64,000 nt of DNA from Tritrichomonas foetus (taxonomy: Eukaryota; Parabasalia; Tritrichomonadida; Tritrichomonadidae): NCBI GenBank assembly GCA_001839685.1, contig MLAK01000545.1, positions 36,206 to 100,205 on the forward strand. Reading direction: 5' to 3'. Within the stretch, counting starts at the first letter, position 1; each line of letters starts with the position of its first letter. The translations under genes and the position numbers were made by a program. Below are positions 56,832-64,000 of the stretch, one piece after another. The notes under the pieces are model-generated. The model made no database searches, was not told where the DNA came from, and saw only the letters and a list, made by a program, of their open reading frames with translations.

Positions 56832-58226
56832 TTATTCTGCAGCAGCCTCTCCTTCTTCTTTATGGTGGTGGCGCTTCTTCCTCCTCTTCTTTGGTTGTTC
56901 CTCGTCTATCTGGAAATCTGCGTCCGTTTTATAGTTTGGAACCTGTTCAACCACGATTTTTTGTGGTTCTTCGCGGATTGCCGATCTTGCTGCCGAGAAC
57001 GACACCTGTTGTCCGGCCAATTGTTTCTCTCTGTCTTGAAGCCTCGAAAGGTCATCGAGACCGATCTGGTTGGTTGGCTCATCTGCATAAGCATCGACAC
57101 GTGAAGAAAGGGCTGTCTTTGCAGCGAGGGAACGGGAAAGCTTTCCTTTTGTTTGTTGAGTGGCGTGCGCGATGAGATTGGCGTGGTAAAGAAGACCATA
57201 CTTTGGTGTCTTTTTACCTTCTTTTTTGGCTCTGAAGAGCGCCTTTTCTGCACCGAGAACTTGGATGGTTGAACCTGCTGCTTTTGCAAGCTGGTTAAGT
57301 GATCCAGCATGTGCAATAAGCCTGGATCCAACAGACTCGCCTACAAGCTCACTCAAGTTTGGTGCAATAGCGCGCATTCTCAATCTGATGTATTCCGAAA
57401 TTTGGCTCTTGAATTCAATAAGCTCGATAACTTGTTTGGCAAGATCTTGGATGCAGCATAAGTCGTCATCACTTAAATCTGTGCCGATTGAAATATTTGC
57501 AAGTTTACGAATTTCTTCAACCATCATTGGCGTTAAACTAATTTGATCGAAATTGGTTGTGTTTGCGTGATCTCTTGTGCCCATAGTCAGAACGATTTGG
57601 GCAAATAAAAGATTATCGGCTGTGACGTTCTTCAATTCTGGGAAATGCCAGCCGTACCATTCTCGAACTCTCATTCCGTAGTTATTTACTTCTTTGTCGA
57701 GTTCCTCGAGGAGATTGACGGAATTGACGATCATTGAATCAACTTTTGATGGCGAGAATTTGAGAGTGGTTGAAGCGATTCCATGGGCAATACCGAGTTC
57801 TAACTGTCTGAAAGTCTCTTCATCAACGCCTGGAAGTAAAGAGGTGATATTATTTTTGATGAGTCTGAAAATTTCTGGGACATCCTGGCCTGCTGGTGAA
57901 ACGCATTTGATTCCTAATGTTTCAATAGCACGACCGAGGGTTGCATCTGCGACTTGGATCTTTTCTTTAATTCCGGCTGATATAACGTTTTGCTGTAGGA
58001 AATTTGAAAGTGATTCGTTCATTTCTGAGTTGGCTATTGAGCTTAAAGAGCTGATCGCTTCTTCAGCGTTGGTGAATTGGGAAAATGAATGTAACTCAAG
58101 AACTGATTGGGCGTCTTCTGGAGTTGGATACTTTGCGCAAAGGTCTTTAATGTTTTTATCAAGAACTCCTTCATTAGTAACTCTCCAAAGAGTATATCCG
58201 ACTGGTGTTTCTGCGAGAATTAACAT
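56832..58226 (-). CDS. NOP58: NOP58, box C/D snoRNP core protein
   Basis: A 464-residue protein beginning MLILAETPVGYTLWRV, which matches the NOP58 N-terminus better than NOP56. The NOP5 N-terminal domain covers about 1-110, a coiled-coil/NOSIC region about 150-270, and the Nop domain about 280-400 with GSRLIAHAGSLNQLAKAAGS and LGAEKALFRA, then TPKYGLLYHANLI. The tail is Lys/Arg/His-rich (KKRRKKRHHHKEE), as usual for nucleolar Nop proteins. It binds box C/D snoRNAs with fibrillarin and a 15.5K-like protein for rRNA 2'-O-methylation. The frame runs 13 codons upstream to a TTG, but homology fixes the start at 58226. High GC suggests strong expression. A 201-codon antisense frame (57694-58299) is a shadow. 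Confidence 0.92.
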   Translation of the reverse strand: MLILAETPVGYTLWRVTNEGVLDKNIKDLCAKYPTPEDAQSVLELHSFSQFTNAEEAISSLSSIANSEMNESLSNFLQQNVISAGIKEKIQVADATLGRAIETLGIKCVSPAGQDVPEIFRLIKNNITSLLPGVDEETFRQLELGIAHGIASTTLKFSPSKVDSMIVNSVNLLEELDKEVNNYGMRVREWYGWHFPELKNVTADNLLFAQIVLTMGTRDHANTTNFDQISLTPMMVEEIRKLANISIGTDLSDDDLCCIQDLAKQVIELIEFKSQISEYIRLRMRAIAPNLSELVGESVGSRLIAHAGSLNQLAKAAGSTIQVLGAEKALFRAKKEGKKTPKYGLLYHANLIAHATQQTKGKLSRSLAAKTALSSRVDAYADEPTNQIGLDDLSRLQDREKQLAGQQVSFSAARSAIREEPQKIVVEQVPNYKTDADFQIDEEQPKKRRKKRHHHKEEGEAAAE

Positions 58227-58747
58227 AAATTTGATGATCTTGGTCGTCAAACACAAAAGTGCCAATATTCAAAAAGTGGAAAATCTTCATCAAAATTAAA
58301 ATGACAATTTAGTGCTTTCATTTGATGGATTTTTATTAATATCTATCTATTTTGCTCTACAATAATATACAATATTTTTTTTACAATAAACAATTAAATG
58401 CACAATAATTATTTTTGGTCAGGTATTTTCGAAAATTTCTTGAAATTCTTTCTTGGTTGATAAATTATACATCATATTCCTTCTTTTTGCTATGAATAAA
58501 TTAACTAAAAATTTACCAAAAAGGTAGTTGGAGTAAAAATTCATTGTTATTTCAACAAATAAAACTAATTCACTAAATCATACTTTTGGCAAACTTCCTC
58601 ACAAAGAAAGAAGGCTAATTTTGTACATGGTTGGAATTATTTCCATAAATTTTCAAGATTCTCAGTAAAATTTGACTTTTTTTCTTCACAATCATTGTTA
58701 TATTCTTTATTTAAATTCGATTTTTCTTTCCTTGAGAATTTTCAAAA
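58227..58747. other. Intergenic, no gene seen
   Basis: 521 bases upstream of NOP58, AT-rich with T runs. TCATC close to the NOP58 ATG is near the initiator consensus but lacks the final W. Confidence 0.4.
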
Positions 58748-60545
58748 TCAATTCACGGAGTTTATGAATAATGAAATAAAAGATTGAAATATCAACAATC
58801 TTATAAAATCTTTTAATTTTGATGATGTGACTACAAAACTAACACATATGGAAGGATAGAGAAAAAATCTACACAGATGTTGCAACAAATCATCATCACT
58901 GTTAGCTCCAAAATAATCCAGATTTTTAGCAGAATTGTTTGTCAGACCAAAAGTAAATTGAATCAATGCATGCAATAAAAATCAGCCCGAGCAACAACAA
59001 GCACAAATACAATTGTCAACTAACCAAATAATTATTCCAAAGAAAATAATACTTGTTTTACCCGAAAGGACGTTATATCAGTCATTACTGGAGTGTTTTA
59101 ACATAAAAGAATGATTAGAATTCTTTGACATTGCTTTTGTAGATGAACTTCATCAACAATAAACGTTAATGATTTTCATATTTGCAAAGAATATTTGAAA
59201 GAGACCAAAATCCTCTCTAATCTATCAATTGTTCATGCGAAAATTTATGTCCAATCAAAAATAAATATCACAAATCTTATAACAACCAAAATCCTCTTAA
59301 TTTAGAAAACTCAGTAGACATTGAAGATTTATTTTTATATTTTGAACGTTGTTGTGTTATTCAGCTTCGAAATTACAATAAGCTGAAAATGCCACAAAGA
59401 CATATTAAACCTCTCTTATCAGTCTTTCAAAATTAAACTTCATATTACTTCAATTCAAAGTTTCACTGAATATTTATAAAATTAATTATTCTTTTCTGAA
59501 CGATTTTCTCATATCAACAAGGTATTTGAAGAAAACCGAGTTATTTTTTTTTATTTTTTGGTGATTTTTCAACAGATGATTACCTCCAAAATATACATAT
59601 GCCAAAAGTTATGATTAATTGCCTTCAGAAAAGAATTTAATAATGCTGCTATTTGTATAGCTCGAAACTACTTTTTTGCAATCGAATATAGGAATTTTAG
59701 AGTTCAAAGACAAGTCCAAAATTTGGTTTACTTTAGCTCAGGTGATTCTGTTTCCCAATGTAGTTAGCTAATCCCATTCTTGGGAAGAAAGAAACCATTT
59801 GATGTAGCAGGGACAGAAGAGTTTCAGATGAAAGAATAAATGAAGATAATATTGTTTCTTCATTGACTATATCAAGAACTGATGATGAAACTGTTGCTTT
59901 GTTTAATCTGAACGATTTTTGCAGTGACTTAAACACGAGTTTTGAAGTATTATATTTTAGTTTGAGTATTTTAAGCACATTTGTGGTTTACAATCATGAA
60001 TTACATTTTCGACAGCAGATATTTCTTTTTAAATTCCAATTTTTTTAAAGGAGAAAGAGTTTCATGAAGCTGTCTATAATTTCATCAGCGAAATAAGCAA
60101 CAAAACGATGTGAAAATTCGTTTTTATTTGTTGTTACCAAAATCTTTACGAGAATATTAAACCTAGGTTTCATTATTACAACTGAAGTAGAAACACCAAG
60201 ATCGACAGAAAGGTTTTTTGATACTACAAATGCAATAAATCCTGCTCTGTCATCTGTATTTTTAATAACCATTGCTCACTAATTTCTATCATGTCGATTT
60301 CAGAATCAAATATAATATTGGGAGATCCCCAATATAACATTATTGGTAATATAAGACCATCAGATTCAGAATGGACCGAAAATGGAGATTAAACAGTAGA
60401 TGATGGAAGCAATCATAAAAATTGGTCGATTAAGCTCTATGAAAGTTGATAAAGAAATCCATTGATCCACTTCGATTACAATTGCAGATTCTGTATTTCC
60501 AGTGATGCCAAAGCGAGATAGATGGCATTGATAGCCCAAAAATCC
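58748..60545 (-). pseudogene. Decayed coding region, original function unknown
   Basis: Protein-like open stretches on the minus strand are interrupted by stops and frame changes: 60366-60515 (includes GITGNTESAIVIEVDQWISL), 60045-60272 (NTDDRAGFIAFVVSKN, VTTNKNEFSHRFVAYFADEI), 59733-59978 (ILSSETLLSLLHQMVSFF) and 58748-58975 (FTFGLTNNSAKNLDYFGAN). Their balanced composition, unlike the low-complexity translations of true gaps, suggests a gene that died fairly recently. Some plus-strand stretches (for example 59302-59436) are also open, so strand is uncertain. I do not recognise the family. Confidence 0.4.
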
Positions 60546-60673
60546 ATTTTATCATTAATCATGTTCAGTTTATGTAAAATATGTTAATTCTATAAACATA
60601 AAGAAATATAATTTTATGTTTTTTCGTAAAAAAAAGAGAAATGGGGAAAATAAGATAAAAAATAAAACAATAT

Positions 60674-61147
60674 TTATTGGCTAGCTTCTTGTGGTTTCTT
60701 TTTAACAGACCATGAATGAAGATCAAATTCAAATATATCTCCTTCATTTTCATATGACCATCTCATTTCTGATTCATCATAATTCCATCCTCGATTTTGA
60801 AGCTCTTCTGATGCTGTAATTTGAATTAAATCCCGCGGTTGTGCATAAAACATAAAGAGAAGAGTTAAATCTGGCATTGATGAGATTATCGATATTGGCG
60901 GTTGTAAATTTGTAAATTCTAGCCATTGTTTTGGAACTCTTGTTGTTTCTGTAGTGTCAAAAGGAGCATCGAGGAAGTAACTTTTTGCTTTTGCAAAATT
61001 GATATTATCGCGAGGCATTCCAAGAACCGAACTTTCGATTCCAATCTGTGCCATTTTTTCTTTACTTGGTAGGTTGGCTATTTGTTGAACGAACTCGTTT
61101 AAATAGGCTTTTTTTTGTGTTGATTCGTTTTCTTGATTTTGTTTCAT
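60674..61147 (-). CDS. NOT2/3/5-domain protein, CCR4-NOT subunit (NOT2-like)
   Basis: A 157-residue protein whose C-terminal half is a NOT-box domain: PDLTLLFMFYAQPRDLIQIT, ASEELQNRGWNYDESEMRW, then a short strand pair ending FEFDLHSWSVKKK. This matches the C-terminus of NOT2/CNOT2, which forms the NOT module with NOT3/5 on the NOT1 scaffold for mRNA deadenylation and repression. The usual proteins are several hundred residues; only the domain and about 70 upstream residues remain here, as in reduced NOT2 forms. The frame can be extended upstream to 61270, but that part is hydrophobic, begins at a GTG and overlaps the divergent gene; a TCACA initiator at the ATG supports 61147. Confidence 0.8.
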   Translation of the reverse strand: MKQNQENESTQKKAYLNEFVQQIANLPSKEKMAQIGIESSVLGMPRDNINFAKAKSYFLDAPFDTTETTRVPKQWLEFTNLQPPISIISSMPDLTLLFMFYAQPRDLIQITASEELQNRGWNYDESEMRWSYENEGDIFEFDLHSWSVKKKPQEASQ

Positions 61148-61219
61148 GTGAGAATTGGGCCCCACCCCAAAAAGTTCTTCAGAAATAAAAGTTATCAAAA
61201 AACAAAAAGTTTTCACAAA
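61148..61219. promoter_or_regulatory. 72-bp bidirectional promoter between divergent genes
   Basis: The whole spacer between the NOT2-like ATG (minus, 61147) and the ATG at 61220 (plus). TCACA initiator matches occur at both ends: minus strand 61151-61147 and plus strand 61213-61217 (A at 61215, five bases before the ATG). Between them are a GGGCCCC sequence and AAAAGTT words. Confidence 0.55.
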
Positions 61220-64000
61220 ATGCCCCCACGAAGGAAGAGGCAAACAACTGAAAATTCGAATCATTCGCACGAATCCAAAGAATTTTCAGACGCTCGAAAT
61301 GCTGTTCTTCTTGTCAATCCCGAAAATTTACCCCTTATTCCAAATAAACCAAATGAAATAAGCGAGCAATTAGAAGACGATCAATTATCGACAGACATTC
61401 TTCGCTTACTAAATATTGCAAATTTCCTGGAAGAGGTCAGCGTTCTTATTTCTTCTTGTCCTTTCCATATTCCAGAAGAAAATAAATTATTCGTGATTGG
61501 AATCAAAGAATTAGCAAATTTGAAGGCATTGCTTCAGGATGGAGGCAACGCTACTGATTATTTAAACGAATATAAAGCCAGTTGGGACAAGATTCGACAT
61601 ATCGCGGTCCATGTTGATATAAACATGTTTCACGAAATGTTTTCGGGAAGTAGGTCATCAATATCGAGTGTTTTACGGCATGTCATGCAATTAGCAAACG
61701 ATGATCCGAATTCAAATCCAGAATTTTTCGAAAGCTTCAATACTGTTTCTGCTACTTGGAAACGGTTAGCTACAAGATTATCAGTTCTAATGCATAGCAG
61801 GAAGATCAGGACAGTCATCACTTTATGGGACAAGCTTGTTGAAACACAAAACGAAGTCCTTCAATTTTTCAAATCAACAGGCTTGATGACACCAGACATG
61901 ATGGCGACTGCTAATAATTGTTTTCGCTCAATGTTTGATGCAGTATTGTATCTAAAACTATTAGTAATTATTCAACAATTCGTTCCAATTGTTGACAGGT
62001 GTCTTTCGCATCAATTAAAATGTCCTGTTCCACCAATCCCAGAGAGTGAGGATGAGGGTTTATGCAATGATGATGAAGAAATTTCTGAAAAACAAATAGG
62101 TCGAATAATAACTGATGAATTAATACTTTCTGTACATGAAACGACTGGATTTTTGAAATCTTACAAAATCTTTCTTGAAAAAATAAAACCAACAATGGAA
62201 AAGGGAGAATTTTTGAAAATATTCCAAAGCTTCTTAAAAGAAGCTCAGAAATTTGATAGATGTGATTTACCACCAACATTATTTAACCTATTTTACAAAT
62301 TCAGGAAACTTCAAATGCAAACAATGTCAACCATGTTACTAGCTGAAACAAATAATTCATCAAGCCCCATCATAAAAATACAAAGTTGCCTGCAAATATT
62401 ATTTAACACATTCAAATCTTTAGTTGGCAAAGAAATTGATACTGACGCTGTTAGAGAATTACTTTATCCCGCAATAGAAAATGTAAAGCAAACATATAAA
62501 TCAGATCAAATCAAGCCAAATGATTTTGAATCAATGCAAGTTCATGATGTTCTCGCTTGTTTGGAAAATATTTATGAAGAGCTCCAAATCATTGATGATA
62601 CATTATGCGCCACTTTTCAAGTTGATCAATGCATAACAAAATTAAAGGAAAATGATTTACCTATGTTTAATTTCAATTGCATGTTCTACGAACCACCAAC
62701 ATTGTCTTCATCTAATGAATCAAAAATAGAAGAAAACAAATTTGACGATCCAAAATCAAATGATCAAAAGATAATTGAACGAAAATCAATTAAAAAATCA
62801 CAAGCTAGTTTCTTATCGATTTACTATAAATTTATTCAAATCTTTGAATCAAATCAAATTGTAAATGGTTTGAAATCATCGAATCTTTCAAAGATTTGCG
62901 CCTTTGATATTTCTTCAATAATTTCTGTTTTTTTGGAGAATCTTAAATATCATTCAATTCAGACAATTTTGAAATCACCACCAAGTGAAAACGATTTCTT
63001 TTCATGCTTATATGAAACACACAAAATGTTGATGCTTGAAGATGATTATGATGAATCACTGGATAAATCATTAACCTTATTTTCCCATGTTTATTATTTC
63101 CTCCTATCATTGGATGCTTCAGGTATTGCAGACTTTTCTAACTCAATTCATTTAATATACCTCCGTTCTTTTGCATCGTTGAAATTTAAAGAAGATTTAA
63201 TTGGCAATATTTCTTTAGTTGAGCCTTTTAGTGTTAATTCACTTTCATCTTATAAAGAAATTATCGATAAATTGAAAGAAAATCCCGAGATTTCTATGAT
63301 TAATTCAAAATTATCTAGTACAAAGTTGCTTTTCTTCCAATTCATGGAAACCATTATTCAATTACCAACCGAAATCATTGATGCGCACTATGAATCTTTA
63401 AGTAAAATATTAGGTTGGTTTTTATACACTGACACTTTGTCAATGAATTCAATGACTTCTCATGAATTCCTTGATATTTTGAATACAATGAAAAATGCAA
63501 ATATTTCCCAGCTTGATGATACAATTGATGTCTTATTAGATCTTCAAAACACTTTAATGAGTTATCACCAAATTATTCCAATTCATGGTTACTTATGCTC
63601 TTTCTTTAATATTGAACTACCTGAATCATCATTCTGGCAACCAATTTTACCAATTTGGTTGGATTCTGTTCATCGATGTATAGAAAATGGCACAGTTTCA
63701 TGTAATAAAGATGCACTAATAGCATTGGAAACCGCTATGCCAACAAATATTAATGAGCTATGTCATAATTTCCAACAAGGAATGACAATTACTTATGAAT
63801 TTCTCTTTCATCAAATCTCATCTGTAGCATCATCATTAAATGATTTAGATATGAAGAAGGTTGTTGATTTAATTATTCGTGGTGGTTTTTCACCAGAAAC
63901 AGTCCAAGATTTGTTTAAATTCATCTTAAAAATTCACTCTACTACCTCTAATGATAAAATCCTTCCTGTTTGGGAAAGTGCCAAGCAATTATGCTCATTT
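61220..64000 (+). CDS. Large helical protein, partial at window end
   Basis: An open frame of 927 codons that runs off the window without a stop, so the gene is longer. It starts MPPRRKRQTT, a basic and possibly nuclear-targeting N-terminus, followed by a polar stretch. From residue about 65 it is helical throughout, with Leu/Ile/Phe-rich amphipathic helices (DILRLLNIANFLEEVSVLIS, LATRLSVLMHSRKIRTVITL) and charged loops, including an acidic stretch near 275 and a Lys/Asp/Ser-rich linker near 495-530. It lacks long heptads, so a spectrin-like or solenoid fold is more likely than a coiled coil. I do not recognise the family. A TCACA initiator precedes the ATG, which supports this start. Confidence 0.8.
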   Translation, partial: MPPRRKRQTTENSNHSHESKEFSDARNAVLLVNPENLPLIPNKPNEISEQLEDDQLSTDILRLLNIANFLEEVSVLISSCPFHIPEENKLFVIGIKELANLKALLQDGGNATDYLNEYKASWDKIRHIAVHVDINMFHEMFSGSRSSISSVLRHVMQLANDDPNSNPEFFESFNTVSATWKRLATRLSVLMHSRKIRTVITLWDKLVETQNEVLQFFKSTGLMTPDMMATANNCFRSMFDAVLYLKLLVIIQQFVPIVDRCLSHQLKCPVPPIPESEDEGLCNDDEEISEKQIGRIITDELILSVHETTGFLKSYKIFLEKIKPTMEKGEFLKIFQSFLKEAQKFDRCDLPPTLFNLFYKFRKLQMQTMSTMLLAETNNSSSPIIKIQSCLQILFNTFKSLVGKEIDTDAVRELLYPAIENVKQTYKSDQIKPNDFESMQVHDVLACLENIYEELQIIDDTLCATFQVDQCITKLKENDLPMFNFNCMFYEPPTLSSSNESKIEENKFDDPKSNDQKIIERKSIKKSQASFLSIYYKFIQIFESNQIVNGLKSSNLSKICAFDISSIISVFLENLKYHSIQTILKSPPSENDFFSCLYETHKMLMLEDDYDESLDKSLTLFSHVYYFLLSLDASGIADFSNSIHLIYLRSFASLKFKEDLIGNISLVEPFSVNSLSSYKEIIDKLKENPEISMINSKLSSTKLLFFQFMETIIQLPTEIIDAHYESLSKILGWFLYTDTLSMNSMTSHEFLDILNTMKNANISQLDDTIDVLLDLQNTLMSYHQIIPIHGYLCSFFNIELPESSFWQPILPIWLDSVHRCIENGTVSCNKDALIALETAMPTNINELCHNFQQGMTITYEFLFHQISSVASSLNDLDMKKVVDLIIRGGFSPETVQDLFKFILKIHSTTSNDKILPVWESAKQLCSF

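Noticed and set aside
57694..58299. 201-codon plus-strand frame over NOP58
   Set aside because: NOP58 on the minus strand is strongly supported; this frame is a composition shadow.
58748..60545. Idea that the region is a decayed transposase
   Set aside because: No DDE, RNase H or reverse transcriptase motif could be read on either strand, and no terminal repeats bracket it.
60674..61270. 198-residue extended form of the NOT2-like protein
   Set aside because: The extension begins at GTG, overlaps the divergent gene start and lies upstream of the TCACA initiator; the ATG at 61147 is better.

Overview
This window is eukaryotic, AT-rich and gene-dense, and reads like a parabasalid (trichomonad) contig, most likely Tritrichomonas foetus or a close relative. 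The evidence is mixed. Genes are long and apparently intron-free, lie on both strands, and often have only a few bases between a candidate TCAYW initiator and the ATG. One protein resembles the trichomonad-specific initiator-binding (IBD) family. A decayed discoidin-like tail of the kind found in trichomonad BTB proteins is present. Asn/Gln runs are common. No rRNA, tRNA, CRISPR or intact transposon was recognised. The genus is inferred from composition and family content, without a database search.

Layout: 1-561 holds an 82-bp direct repeat. Then come an EF-hand/WD40 protein (562-3663), a likely IBD transcription factor (4509-5252), an LRR protein, a Gln-rich coiled-coil protein and an ABCA-type half transporter (5668-11226, all minus). 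A 2-kb gap with ambiguous bases follows. 13293-20760 (plus) carries a SANT-like protein, calcineurin B, an R2R3 Myb protein and an unknown. 20951-29995 (minus) carries a long coiled-coil protein, a GT8 glycosyltransferase and TAF1. 30475-38520 holds a TOG-domain protein, an ARM-like protein and two unknowns. A 9.5-kb HYDIN gene (39078-48611, minus) diverges from a membrane PAS-like protein (48709-51768). The right end has a membrane PDI, a Tat-SF1/CUS2-like splicing factor, a dead BTB/discoidin relic, a small unknown gene, an inverted-repeat element, NOP58, a second decayed gene, a NOT2-like CCR4-NOT subunit and a large open frame running off the window.

Functional themes: flagellum and cytoskeleton (EF-hand/WD40, HYDIN, TOG protein, coiled coils), the transcription and mRNA life cycle (IBD protein, TAF1, Myb, SANT-like, Tat-SF1, NOT2), ribosome biogenesis (NOP58), Ca2+ signalling (calcineurin B), and membrane or secretory functions (ABCA, GT8, PDI, PAS sensor). 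There are no operons; each gene appears to have its own short promoter. The conserved housekeeping genes (IBD protein, NOP58, Tat-SF1-like) look more GC-rich than the hypothetical genes, which I read as codon bias linked to expression.

Several frames begin at a non-ATG codon if extended to the preceding stop. For these I moved the start to the first sensible ATG: 14483, 25454, 35640, 37792, 58226 and 61147.
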